Source: Burhinus oedicnemus (Eukaryota; Chordata; Aves; Charadriiformes; Burhinidae). From it: DNA of 64,000 nt. Shown here in pieces: positions 50,585 through 63,334 of this stretch. Each line of letters begins with the position of its first letter. Within the stretch, counting starts at the first letter, position 1. The notes beneath the pieces are model-generated. The model was not told the origin of the DNA, searched no databases, and saw only the letters and a list, made by a program, of their open reading frames with translations. The stretch lies in contig VFFE01007644.1 of assembly GCA_008921705.1 (NCBI GenBank), positions 2,190,871-2,254,870 on the forward strand. Direction: 5' to 3'. The position numbers were made by a program, and so were the translations under genes.

Positions 50585-50904
50585 CTACAGTGTATCCTTA
50601 AATAATCACTGTAAATGTTTTTGAATGGAACTTTGAAGTGCAGGAATAATTTGTGCCTAAATTAGGTAATCTATTGAATACTCAGTGTATAGTCTTAACT
50701 TGCTACAGTTTATAATAATAGTTATATTAGCCATTCATATTTATTCTGCATAGATACTGTCATTTAAATATCTGCCACGAAGTTACAATATGATGATTCA
50801 GGCTTGCATACATTAACAAGAGAAGTATTTTGTATCTGTTTATTCTTAATGAGAACTCACGTATAGGCAATCTCTCTCTAACTCATCACATTCTCCAATT
50901 ACAG

Positions 50905-50951
50905 TTGCCTGCATGAAGCTGTGGATGGATTCTTCAGACACACAGCAAGCA
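50905..50951 (+). other. Candidate internal exon (47 nt)
   Basis: A strong plus-strand acceptor (CACATTCTCCAATTACAG) is followed by 47 bases and a good donor (AGCA|GTAAGTGG). Two frames are open, reading CLHEAVDGFFRHTAS or ACMKLWMDSSDTQQA. With two open frames there is no coding bias to choose between them. Confidence 0.1.
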
Positions 50952-51314
50952 GTAAGTGGAACAGTATGTGTTTCTATTGTACTTTTTTAAATCACATAGA
51001 AAAATGTGATTCCAAACTTTGTGTTGCTGAAGTTTGGATCTGCCTTTAAATTCTTCTTCAATAGCGATACGCTCCCTGCCAGGTTACATGATGAAGATTA
51101 TCCTTTACTGAGACTCTCGTGAGGGGGGCGTGGGAGAAAGCTGCTTCGTACGGGTTCGCGCGCCCTCAGAGTGGCGTTGTTGAAATGAAAACGTTGCACA
51201 CTGCTGAATTCTCCACTGGCGTCAGGCTGAAGCATCGAGTTTGTCCATCTCAAGGGAGAGTTGTAGTTTAAGTTCTTGCTTCTGAGCTTCAGTAAATAAA
51301 TAGTAAAGCTTTTT

Positions 51315-51385
51315 AAAACCAAACAAACAAACAAACAAAAAAACCCCAAACAAACAAAAAAACCCCAAACAAACAAAACCCAAAC
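51315..51385. repeat. A/C-rich tract with 19-bp periodicity
   Basis: (CAAA)n leads into a 19-base unit, AAACAAACAAAAAAACCCC, present twice in perfect tandem and a third time shortened. No G or T occurs across the core. Confidence 0.93.
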
Positions 51386-51580
51386 TGCTTAATTATTCAG
51401 AACTAACTCCCTGTTAGCTGATACAACTATGGTTCATCCCCTTGATTATGTGTGTACAGACTGAATGCTACCCATGTCTAATTAGCTCTGATCAAATAAT
51501 CATAGCAATAAATTCAGCTTGGGGACTTCTAATCCAAGTGCTTTCCTTCACTGTGAAAAAATTTTGGGTGATGGTGTGAC

Positions 51581-51608
51581 TTTTTTTTTTTTTTAAAAAA
51601 AAAAAAAA
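51581..51608. repeat. Perfect T14-A14 palindrome
   Basis: Fourteen T residues are followed directly by fourteen A residues. It is self-complementary over 28 bases. Confidence 0.95.
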
Positions 51609-51941
51609 CTTTTCTAGTTCTAATGGCTGCTTCATTTTACCTAGAACTACAAGTATTTGCTTATCCTGACACCATTTTCGTACGTAGCAGTAGTAGATTT
51701 GGGTAGATTTGGAACTGGAACTTTCTGAAACTGGCTACTAGGTCACAGTAACCTCTTTATATCTGACATCTGCAGTAGATTTATTTTTCCCTCCAAATAC
51801 TTTTTCCACAAAGTTTGTTCTGTTTCTTTACCTTGACAGCTTAAGTTTTACTGAAGCACAGCACTGCACTGGGACATGTAGCTTAAGTTGTTGCAGTGCT
51901 AAATGAGCAAAAAGATGACAGACGGGAACAGCCCTTGCCCT

Positions 51942-51957
51942 AAAAAAAAAAAAAAAA
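51942..51957. repeat. A16 homopolymer
   Basis: Run of 16 A residues followed by GGGTGGAGGGGGAGG. Confidence 0.93.
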
Positions 51958-52526
51958 GGGTGGAGGGGGAGGAACGGGACTGTTGCCAAAATATGTATTG
52001 GCTTATTGCCAAAGAATCCGACTTTTGAAGGCACTATATCAGCACGGGGAAGGTTATAGTAGTTCTGTGTAGTATGCTAAGGGTTATTTTAAAAAATAAA
52101 TTAACCAAACAAACAACTTGCAGGCCAAATTCTGCCCTTATTTAGCAAGAATTGATAATATTCAGTTGAAAGAATTTAGAGTTCTGCAAATACACAGACA
52201 ATTTAAGGAAAATTAATATCTCTTTTCAATGTTAAACATGCGTAGCGTACCTGACTGTTCAGAATCCTCTGAACTCTCTGTGCTCCTGAATGAAAGTGTG
52301 TTCCTCTTCCCTGCATTGGTCCTGCTCCTCTGTCTTTTTCATTGATCCATGATTTCTGGGGAAGAGAGATTTTCTAAGTTTGTTGCTGTGTTCTCATCAA
52401 TTACCCTTACAGAACCATTCATAAAATGACAATGTCATATTCTTCATTAGACTAGATAAAACATTCTAAAACAGTGCAATACTAAGCATGCCCCTAACTG
52501 GGCAGGAGATCTGCTGTTTCAAAAAT

Positions 52527-52681
52527 CATAGAATCACAGAATGCTTTAGGTTGGAAGGGACCTTAAAGGTCATCTAGTTCCAACCCCCTGCCATGGGCAG
52601 GGACACCTCCTACTTGAAGACCAGGTTGCTCAAAGCTTCGTCCAACCTGGCCTTGAACACCTCCAGGGATGGGGCAGCCAC
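52527..52681 (-). mobile_element. CR1 LINE 3' tail only (~155 bp)
   Basis: The plus strand reads CATAGAATCACAGAATG then ggttggaagggaccttaaag and continues ctgccatgggcagggacacc, ggccttgaacacctccaggg, stopping at GGGGCAGCCACA. It matches the 3' end of the CR1 at 5346 almost base for base over this length, in the same orientation, so both belong to one subfamily. The 5' truncation point abuts an A/C-rich tract. No coding capacity. Confidence 0.93.
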
Positions 52682-52682
52682 A

Positions 52683-52722
52683 AAAAAAGAAAAAAAACCA
52701 AAAAACCAAACCAACCAGCAAA
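52683..52722. repeat. A-rich / CCAAACC tract at CR1 junction
   Basis: A-runs interrupted by G and by ACC words (AAACCAAACCAACC), directly adjoining the truncated end of the CR1 tail. Confidence 0.9.
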
Positions 52723-53025
52723 AAGAAACTTCAGAGCAGTACTATTCTGGGTCTGGCCTCTTTCCTTCGCGTATTAAACCCCCTTGATTGTGACACGTGA
52801 GTTTTTCTCACTTTTGTTCTTCCTGTTCGCTGCCCCGTCCCACCTCGGGGAAGTGAGCAAGCGGCTGTGTCAGTGCCTGGCTGCTGGCCAGGGTTAACCC
52901 ACCACAACTGGAGATGAGAATTTTATTTAAATCGGTTTCATCTGATACATGCAACTTGATTATTTTATCTCCACGAAATAGGCAAATCATGTAGACAGTT
53001 TGCAATATTAAGAAAAGATACTCAC

Positions 53026-53255
53026 CTTCTTCTGTCTTGCATTCTTGTGCAAAACTGCAGGCACTGCTCGTCACGAGCATCCAAACAAGAACACCGAAAT
53101 GAAGACTGGAAAGTACTTTGTATCTGCCCTGTAGACCTTTTGCCTCTAAAACTGCCTCTGTAGTTAGACAGCCCATATGGCACAGTCCTCCTGTTGTGAG
53201 AATCACAAATAGCGTATGTTTTAGGAGCCAACTGAAATGATATTCCACATCTTTT
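53026..53255 (-). other. Candidate exon with signal-peptide-like segment (230 nt)
   Basis: Minus strand: acceptor CTGTTTTCTAAAGCAG, 230 bases, then a strong donor (AGAAG|GTGAGTATC). One frame is open throughout. Near its end it reads YKVLSSLHFGVLVWMLVTSS followed by ACSFAQECKTEE. The hydrophobic run FGVLVWMLV then SSACSFA resembles a secretory signal peptide with a plausible cleavage site before QEC. Possible starts are the ATG at MGCLTTEAV or the one in WMLVTSS. A second frame is also open across most of the exon, which weakens the coding case. No family recognised. A signal-anchor exon of an unplaced secreted or membrane protein, or a non-coding exon, are both possible. Confidence 0.18.
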
Positions 53256-54186
53256 CTGCTTTAGAAAACAGATCTACTGATGCAAAGCAATAAACAGCAG
53301 CACAAAAATCAAACCCTACGCTTATGTGAGAAGCTGCCCCTGTAACAGATCACAACTTCTGCCCAGATCAGCTCAGGCTTTCACAAAGTTATAAAGCAGC
53401 AGACAACCGGCTCAATTGGCAGAATTAATTGTCAACTACACTTGCTATCTAAAAAAATTTTGATCACCTAACAGCTGATACAAATACATCCTCAGGTTAT
53501 TGCTTATTTTACTGCTTATTTCTATATTGTCTTGGTTACCCCCCACAAGTGCACGGAATTTGTGATGTTCAGTGCCGCAGCTGGCATGAAGTGACGAAGG
53601 AGCTGTACTGATTTCCACCAGATAAGTAACATCATGTCGTTGTTGTCATCTTCAGGATTCAGAGCCTGATGTGCCATTAATTTTATCATTGAGAAATGGA
53701 GAAAACTGTCAGTGTGATTCGTTTACTGCATTGTGTTTGGAACGTGACTCATGGAGTTATAAAAATAAGAAATAGCTTGATAATCTTCCTCATATGTATC
53801 TACTAGTACTTTTCTGTGAGAGATCATATTCTGTACCACAGCACACCAAGACATACTAAGAGGTAGTTCTCTTTATTTCCCTGCAGTCTGGCATGCTTTG
53901 TTCTTTAATGGCTTATATTCAATATTATTATCGGGAAAGGACATGCTTCATCACTGCTTGCTAACATCCCCAAAAAGTCTTGGATAGTTTAGACTGATGG
54001 CATAAATTATTATCCTACAAGGTGTTAAAGAATCTCAATCGATAGCAGGTGTACACCACATGGAACCTCTGGAGAGCCCCAGAAGTTCCCGTGTACTTGA
54101 GGGATGGGCTAAGCAACCCACAAATCCACAAACACTAAATATCTGAAAAGAATCTCCTGTTCAGAAGCAAGAAAGAGGAGTGGAGG

Positions 54187-54202
54187 AAAAAAAAAAAAAA
54201 AA
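54187..54202. repeat. A16 homopolymer in purine-rich DNA
   Basis: A16 run within a longer purine-rich segment (GAGGAGTGGAGG before, GGGCAGGGGAGAGG after). Confidence 0.93.
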
Positions 54203-57200
54203 GGGCAGGGGAGAGGAAGCAAGAACATATCTAGAAGGGTTATAGGAAGGTTACAGAACAAAGCCTTGAATAATCAGTCCGGAACCACTAACTTCACATG
54301 GTTGTACTTCTTTCATTTGCTTTCATAAAAACATCATTAGGCTATTAATTGGAAAGCTGCAAATTTTCTATTTTCCCACACTCATGGTGGGCTGAAAGGT
54401 TCAGAAACATTATTTTCCTAATCTCTGCAATAATTTTTGATGTAACATCAGTACAGTTGATGCAAATCACTCATTCAAACATCCGCACTTACAGGACATG
54501 TGAGCTTCTAACAGGTCATCTTCCACAGCCTGAGCCAGAGCACACACCTGTCATATAGATTTATCATAAAATCGTACTGGAAGGTAGAAGATCACAAGCA
54601 GTATTTCTGTGTGTCAGAGACCACGAGATGGTCTTTCTCCAGCAGATGCTGGTCTGCCTCGCCTATATGCAGGAAACTGTTGTGTGTTTTCACTACTTCC
54701 CTCGTCGCATGGCTATGCCTAAGCACTGGGAGAAACCAAGAATATGTGTATTAGTCCTAGAAGACTTGAGGACTTGATTTTGGCCCCCCTTCTCAAACAG
54801 TCATTTAAAAACTCTTCATTGCCTTCACGGTTAGGGGTGAGTCCCATTTTATGATTGGAGAGTATTAATAATTCTATACTCCTATCTACTTTAGAATGCT
54901 AAATAGCTAATGTAGGTAACTTCTAACATAAATAATTGTTTATATGGTTGTATTTTTTTATACGTTCATGGTTTTTACAAAGTAATAGCTGGTATTTAGA
55001 GACAGGAACAGGAGGAAGTTCCTGTATTTTTAAGAGTGGCAAACCCGCTATGAAAACTGCCCAGTAAAATTCTGTTATTCAACTTCCCGCTTAGATTTAG
55101 GCTGAAATGGGAAGACGATTTTTGCTTGGTTTAGCCAAATGTGAAACCCCTATTTCATGGCAGATAGCTTGCTGCGGATAAAGAAGCTTTTTAAAGCTTT
55201 TGCAGGTGTCATCCCACATTGTGCTAACAAGACATAAAATACTGTAGTATGTTATTCTCGTTATTGGAAGTAGTTCCTTGGTAAAAAGTCCACTTTTCCA
55301 AAATACAGTACTGTTTGTTCTTACTCTGACTCTCTAAATGAGGATCTCTGCGGGACTGAGCTGCGGTTTGCCCTGTGTCGGAGGTTCTGCCTGAACAGCC
55401 AGAGAGGACGAAGGGCACGTGTATGCCTTAGTTGCTGCACTTTGCAAATTAATGGACCAACTAGACTTGTCATCAACTTCAATTTTATCTTAATACATCA
55501 GAATGTGAACTACGGTGATTGAGGAAGAGGCCCGTTACCAGTCTGCTGTCTTTCATAAGAGATAGTAAATTCCAGCAAACAGGCAGGGGTGGAGAATATA
55601 GTATAATTACAAGTGATAAGAAACATGAATCACAGCCCTAAGCAAAGGAGGAGGCTAATATTTCTTTGTAATGAAGTGCCTTATGTTCTGTGAAACTTAG
55701 AATGCTTCTAAGAGTACGCTTCGTAGCTTGGAAAATGTATTCGAGACCACTTCGTTCTCAATGCTCCACAAACGGGTGCCAATGCAATGACATTTTTGAG
55801 TGTAAGAATTTTAACTAGAACACCCAAGCAAAAATGCTTATGTAAGCTAACGTGCAGATTTACCAATCAGAGATGGAAATAATAATTCTCCCAATATGCC
55901 TGGTTTTGATTTCTAATCCAAAAATTCAAACCCAAAACAGATGAACTTCAATAGCAACCCAGAGTCTTTCCAACAGTATTCAGAAGGCGCTAAAACATAC
56001 AGTAGATGTTTTCTTGCCTGTCAGTTACTCTGATGCAACTCCGAAATCACAACGTTTAAGCAAATGTTAGTGTGTGTACGGTTATCATTCCAGCAGCTGA
56101 ACATGTTAGCATTTCAAGTTAGTTCATGCCTCTTTCTTAGCGCCTCAGAAGCGAGAGGAGATGCCAGAGAGATTCAGTTGAAGCAGCAGCAGAAGCGTTT
56201 GCCTAGCAGCATGTTTAATCTTAGATTGTTACATGTGATTAACAAATGCTGATTTTTATTATTATTAATACTTTTTATGGTGCTGCAATGCTCAGGTTCA
56301 GAATGAGTAAGTAGAATCACAACTTCTACATGCTGAATTACTGTCACCGTGAAATTGTCACCAAGCATTTGTGTTGCTAAGAAGCCTCTTCGCTTCCCAT
56401 TTCAGGTGAGGCAGCTGGTTTCTTTAGTCAAAGCTTGCTGACTTTAGTACGCACAGGGCAGTGCGTGTCCCCCCAGTGGAGACGAGGAACAGCTGAACCA
56501 GGCGGAGGCAGATTTGTTGGCAAGCCCTCTGCTAGGCTTCTGGGCATGCTGAACAACCAGTTCCCTTGCACTGCGCTCCCTGCAGCCCTTCACGCACTTC
56601 TGGAAATGTCTATGCAAAATCCAAATTTTTAAAGAATTTTTTTAACATTGACATTTCACAAAAATGTTGAATTTCTGATCTTTAATGCATTGTTTCTACC
56701 TTTAGGAGAATAAAATTCTCCTGAAGCAGTGAAATGGGTTTCTACATGTGTAAGAGCTAATGTGTACTGTGTCCTCTCTGCCTTTCTTCTCTGCAAAGTG
56801 GAGAACAAGCAAACCTATGCAATTCCGGATCAGCCTTTCCAAGGTACTACACTGAACTGGTATCTGTGTGGCAACATACAAATCTGAGATTTAGGTGGAA
56901 GTGACCCTCTTCTGTAGAGTTCAGTTAACCTGTACGATTACTGCAGCCAGGGAGTGGGTACGTACAAGTCTGCGTGCTCAGTTCTAAACCACCTTCTAAA
57001 TTACAGAAGGTCTGAGTTTAAGGAAATAGTTTCTTCTTCAGTATAAGCTATTTGTTCTTTAGCCTATCAAAAAAAAAAAAAGAGATGATGCTAACGCAAC
57101 TCTCCAGTACCTGGAATTACTCCGTATGATATTATAATTAATCAGTGCAACAGATGTGTTACCTGAAGATAATCCCATGTATAATACAGAGCAGCACAAA

Positions 57201-58934
57201 GCTAATCAAAGCAGAGTGTGCTCTTGTCACTGGAAAGACACTTTTGATTTCTGCAATGGAAGGAACACGCAGTGATCTTTAGGTCAGCCAATGTTTCTCC
57301 TAGAATTTTAAACGAAGAAAAGTATACATCTGCAGATCGGATACTCAGGTGCTGAAATAACCTAGATTATTTCTGTACTTTGTGTCCACAAAACACAATC
57401 ATAAAAGCTCTCCCCCTAAAAGTCACCGAGCTCTCGAAGCAAGTTTTTGCCATTAAATTGACAGAAGTAGGCATTTGTTTGTTGAAAAAGACAAGTGCTG
57501 AGTAATAGTGAAACAGCCATTCTACAGCCATTCCGGACCAGAGATATTGGTGAAAATTTCCCACAGAAAAAACCCTGCCCATTAAATGACTACTACCTTC
57601 AAGTCTAATCGGGAGGTATGATTTGCCTAAGTCCTGCTGTCCCTCATTTATACTACAGTGAATGTTCAGAATGCAGGCAGACAAATCCAATTGGTTTATT
57701 TTAATTTTTATAACATGTGGCTGAGTTTCTCATGCTATGTTGTAATTGACCTATGAGCTGCTATTATTTTCTACTTTCCCAGCCACTTAAACACAGGAGA
57801 TACCTCCGGGGCACTTGAGAGTTTCAGCCAAAACAAAGGGATGAGGGGGTTGCGGCAGTCGTCTCAGATGCTGTGATTTCAGTATTCAGCAATCTATTTT
57901 CTGGCGTGCGTCCAGGCCAGCGAGGCTCCCAGCAGTCTCCAGTGTTTTCAGACAATCTTAAAATGTATGAGAACCCTGTAGGGACCACTGAGAACAAAGA
58001 ACGGGGAAAGGAAGCGAAATTTAACGTCCTCCAAGTGAAACAAAATGTCTCCAGAATGAAAGATGCTTGGGGGAAATAACAGCTATTTCTGTGTGTACTG
58101 CTACTGCAGTAATATCGTGTGGCTCTGTAGATGGAGAAATTGTTGGCTGCTCTGAAAGTTGGCTCCAACTCCTTCTGTAACAGGCACGTTTTCTAACAGT
58201 AGTTCCCAGTAGGTGCACCTCCCGTATTATCCCTTCCTTCTCATCCTCACCATCATCATTTAAGAAGTAAAACACCTTCTTCAAAGCAGCACCTGACTTG
58301 CTGTTGTTCTGCCATCCCAACCACGTGCTCCGTTCGCAGAAGCTGTACTTTTTCTGAGTAGCTTTTTGGAGTTAAAATTCTTTTCAGAGGAAACAAACTT
58401 TTATCCTCCGTAGCCACACCTTTATTTTCCATATCATCAATTTAGTGGTAGTCAGTGTTCCTAGATGCCTCCTAGGCTGCTGATAGCTGAAAAGGCGTAC
58501 GTACCTCTGTAATCTTGTACATTTCGTTGAACCTCCACTTTTTTTTTTCAGTTGTGTTCTTTAATTAATACTTGCTAGTTTGTGAGGACCCAAATTAGTT
58601 ACAGTTAATTAGCTGTAGCTAACATAGGTAATAAGCTAAGGATTGCACGCATCTGCTTCATCATGCGCAAGCGAAGTACCGCAGGAGAAGCTGCAGGCTT
58701 TTTACCACTCGTCATCCTCCTCCTGTAGCTGTTAAAATGGTGTTACGTGTTTTCTTTTTCAAATAGGATCAGAAAAATATCTTGAGTTGTGGAGTGAAAA
58801 GCTAGGGTATGTTTCTTGAGATAAGCGATATAAGCAAGCGTGGGGGTGTGTGTATTTTTCCCTTAACACCCCGAATACGCAGCGAGGCTGGGCAGAGCTC
58901 ACCTGACCTAATAAACTGAGCCGCTGTTTCGCAG

Positions 58935-59015
58935 GAAAACCTCCCTCTAAACAACACTGCTCATATCCTTCAGTACCTCACACCGATCCTGATCTGCTCC
59001 CGGTTTTGCTGCAAG
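58935..59015 (+). other. Candidate internal exon (81 nt)
   Basis: Plus strand: acceptor GAGCCGCTGTTTCGCAG, exactly 27 codons in phase 0, then a good donor (TGCAAG|GTATGTG). Phase 0 reads ENLPLNNTAHILQYL then TPILICSRFCCK. A second frame (KPPSKQHCSYPSVPHTD...) is also open, so frame choice is unsupported. No family recognised. Confidence 0.14.
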
Positions 59016-59534
59016 GTATGTGATTGTTAGTTTAAATAAATAAAATCCAGTGCAGCTTTTTCTGTCTGTGAGGCCCAAACTGCCATTACGCCTTTTTTTC
59101 CCCTCTGACCGGCAGGGAATATTACTAGTAAATGGGCTGGTTCTAATGCAAATACACCGAGGTGAATCCCAAAAGGCAGAGCAGCTGGAAAATACGCATT
59201 AAAGGAATCAAACTAAATGTCAAATGGTAGCTTTTTCAAACTAAAATTCAGAGTAGTCATTGGTAGCTTCTGAAGCCACCCCACCAGTCCACGCGAAGAA
59301 CACGCTCTCTAATGCGTTTCTACCACACTCCCCAGTGTGCATAGTTCAAAATCTACTGCTGGTTTAAAAACAAATAAAACAAAAACCTGGGGGAAAATAA
59401 ACACATGATGTTAAAATTTAAGACGGCTGAAAGCGACTGTGGTTTGCCAGCCCTCGAAACAGTTTATTCTTAGAATCAGACCACCAAGAGCGGCAGTAGT
59501 GAGATTTCAAGGCACTGGCTATTCGTGTGTCTCA

Positions 59535-59730
59535 CCCCTGACCCGGCTCCTGCGGCGACGCGAGACCGTAGTCTGCAGAACCAAAATCACTGCGAGTCTT
59601 TGAGAATGCTGCTGTTAGAACGCCAGTGCTGCGAGTACTGCGGCCGGCGCGGCAGGAAGCCCCAGAGGATACGTTCTGCTGCCAGCCGGGGCACGTGCAA
59701 GCTCCGCGCCTTCCAGACAGTGAGGCGCTG
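59535..59730. other. CpG-richer islet
   Basis: GC-rich patch (CCTGCGGCGACGCGAGACCG; GTACTGCGGCCGGCGCGGCA) open on both strands. No associated start or splice signal is convincing. Confidence 0.38.
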
Positions 59731-62700
59731 GAAGTGTGAAGTCAGCGCACGATTTAAACATGCAAGAAGAATAACCATGTTTGAATAACAGGCCGAAAAG
59801 TCTCATCAGTTTGTCCATGATAAAACAGAACAGTAACAGCAGAAGCCTGTTACTATGTTCGGTAAATCTGTTTGAAATACTCTCCATTTGATGTGAAGAT
59901 TTGTGCAACTTTTTAACACCAAAGATTCTCTGATTTTTAGGATTAGAGATATTCACAATCTGTCATTTAAATATTCGCAAAAATTTGTAACTAAAAAAAA
60001 CCGAAAAAGTTAAAGGGAATTGATGGAGATAAGGAAGATTATCTGCTTTGTACTTGGTATTTTTTCTACCAGAGCGCCATGGATTCCATGGCTTTAGTTA
60101 CTTCAGTTGTTACGAGCTTCTTTTTATCCTTCACCGTTCAGGGTACATTAGGACATACAGTGCATATACATAGTCTAATCTTCGTAGCATCCATACGTGT
60201 AAGACACACAGATTTCTCTGAACTTGTGGATAGCAAAGTCTGCAAAATGCAGGGCAAGCTTCATTCACAAAAATAAAATCAGCTCGACAGAAGACTCATC
60301 GCTTCCCTTTTGGCACGTGGTCCTGATGGTTAACCATGCGCGCTGTTTAACCGACAGATCCGCTTCCTTCTGTGAGCTGCCTGGCTCGCAGCCACTGTTT
60401 TATCATCACGCCTTTGGCTAGCAGGTATTTTCAGTCTGATCTATTAAGATTATAAGCACGTGCTTAATTGTTTTGCTGAACAAGAGATCTTTAGCTGTGT
60501 ACTTTCATTTCCAGTAACATACAGGACATCATCTATACTTACCTAATGATGAAGATAATTCTTAAAAAAATGGGGTTCAACAAAATGCAATCACCAATGA
60601 GATGCAAGTAACAAAAAGATGTTATAAAGTTAGCCAGTAGAGCATCCAGTTAGAACAGAAATATCCAACTGGTTGTCTGAAGCCTTCTTTTTTGTAACGG
60701 CATGCCAAGGCATCGCTTCCTCTCTATATACGAGCAAAACTATGAGTTAAGTGATGATAGGGTACAAATTGTTTCCATTCTAAGATGATTTTCTGATAGT
60801 GACATAAGCTAGTAATGAGCAAAGATCATTAGTTTATAACTGTTAGAGAGCTGACTGTACGTGGAATCAGCTGCTGTTGTCTGTTTAGCTTCTGACAAGT
60901 CCTGGACCCCTAACAAAACCATCTGTCATCGCTTTCAGGAAAGACCAAAAAAATGAAAGTGTGTGAAAAGCTTTTCTTGCCCCAACAGGAGGTCGCGTTA
61001 GGTCAGGAAAAGAGATTTCTACCAGGGAACTATCTGGAGTCAACCTAGTGCTTAGGAATATCTGACTTGCACACGTTACAGAAACAAACGTTGTCTTCAT
61101 TAAAGTGACAAAGCGCCACATCCTCGTAGTGTCACCGTGTGACCACGCACCACGAAATACTCCCCATACTCTCCACCGGTATATCCCGCAGAGCAAAGCA
61201 ACAGCCTGCACGTCAGTGCTTGCCCGTGTCCTTCCACAGAGGAAACAGAAGATGTGTAAGTACAGAGGATCAGAGCAGCAAACCCAGGGTTAGATCAAAT
61301 TCTTCCTTTCGCCTTGTCCAGCCAGTTCTCCTGATTCAGAAATTCGTGTAATCGGCAGAGAGATCTTGGATCATCGTGTAAGCTGGTCTTTGTAACACGG
61401 TCATAGAATTTCATTCAGCTACTCCTCTTTTCAGCATAATAGCAAATACTGAAATAGACGTCATCTAGAAAAAAAACGTTCTGCTTTGATTTAGACACTT
61501 CAAGAAATGATGGGTTTTGGTGCTTAGTTTGAGTAAGGAAATACCTTTACCACTGCGGATCTATGCTCGTTCTGCTTTGAAAGTGTCTGGATTATCGCCA
61601 TAAATTCTCATTATACTTTTATTTCAGAAATGAAGACTGCTTGAGTACCTGATATTGTGTCCTCATGATAGTATCGCTTTCTCATAGTTCCCACCTTTTA
61701 ATCTTTAACTAATCTCTAAAGCTTCAGGCAGCAACATTAATGTTATCAGTTGAACCGCATTTTGCTGTCTGATGCACAAGCTCCGTTCCTGTGGAAATAC
61801 AGGACCCCTCTGAAGAAGTGCAGATCTAAAAGAAGTCTCACCTCTATTTTCTGCTTTAACTTACAGAATTAAGCATCAAGTTGTGGCTGTATTACATCAG
61901 TGGGTACTGTTCAAAAGACAAGTCATTCTCTTTTCTTTAAAATGTGTCTGTAGCTATAGATCAAGATAAGCATAATTAATCACTTGACAAACCATGCATT
62001 GCAAACGAATTCCTAAGTAATCAATCTTATCAGTGAGAACAATTTACCAGCTTTTAATTATCTTTGTTATGCAGCCTTCTTCTACACCACATAATTGCAT
62101 TATTTTGTTCTGACTTACCTGACTTTCTTTAGGTCGTCTTCTTTTCTACTTAAGGCTCTCACTGTCCCCAGCATAAAAGACTCACCACGTCAGAATGACA
62201 CCGGTGTGCTCAGGGGTCTGGACTAACCCCAGTGGTCCACGGACAAGTCTACAGCAATACTCCAACGCGTGTGCAGAGATAACTTCTCATTTAATTGGCA
62301 ACAGCTGCAGCGCGTCACAGGCTGCATATTCCGCAATTTGTGCTTTTCTACAACTGTCACCCTGCTGATCTGAGCGGTTTCTCAGCAAGGATAGGAATAG
62401 ACCCTCTATCGTCACTCTGCCTCCAACTGTTTCAATAAGAACTTTAACTGCTTTTCCAGAAAAGGAGGAAAGGCCATGACCAAGATTTGTTTTGAATACA
62501 TTACAACAAGGTTTAACAGCCTCTTCTGTTGGGAAAAGCACGGGGAAGAAACCATAGGAGGAAATAAAGTTTGTCTTTGAAGCAGGGAGGAGAGAGTAAC
62601 CTGGAAACAGAAAATATTAAGGAATTTGTGACAGGAATAAGAAATGATAAAGTGAAGGATATAGGTCAGGGGAAATAAGAAAGAAAAAAATAATAAAAAG

Positions 62701-63334
62701 CAATTGTAATGTTTGATGTAGGAAATAAACCCCCAAAAGGTGTGATAAGTAAATAAGCAGCAGAAAGATCAGAACCAACAGATGTCAGGAAAGCTTCTCC
62801 AATGTTTAACACCATCTTTCGGGCCTCCCATTGTGTGTACGGTCCTCAAAGTTGCATTTCAGCCAAATTCTTAGTAAATATAAACACTTTCAACAACAGG
62901 TGTACAACAGCAGCATAAAAGCCTCGTTTACAAACAGCCAGTCTGTACAGATCCAGTGGTTACTTCAATTTAAAAGAAGTAGCATAACTTGCTCGGGATA
63001 TTTAATTGCACGAGCCGGCCTGATTGCTCTCATTCACATCCAGAAGCACCTTTTGACGTGCCGGGACATTGTTCCAGGGAGGACCCCAGGCCAGACTTAG
63101 TGCCTCTTCGCTCAGGCGTGTGACACGAAATCTTAATCCTGCTTCTGTGGCACTGAACGCGGTCCAAAATGTCCAGTATCTCCACACGTACTCATTTCAG
63201 TGACTACCGCTGCCCTCGTACATAGAAGCATTCCTAGGAAGAATCCTAGGATTTTCTGAGAATAGAGACTGCGCGCTTTCAGTTTAGAGGGAGATTTGCA
63301 CGTGTACCTCACCCGTGAGAAAAGCTTTTCCTTT

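Larger units (their letters stand above)
37257..52526. other. Unique non-coding stretch with scattered CpG islets
   Basis: Fifteen kilobases without a named gene. It contains CpG-richer patches at about 39990-40265, 43500-44095, 45500-45610 and 47880-48070, several homopolymer and AT-rich tracts, and candidate exons on both strands (39555-39643, 42832-42891, 50531-50584, 50905-50951). The segment 49700-50850 is notably AT-rich. Open frames at 38274-38726 and 46321-46641 have no recognised domain. Confidence 0.6.
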
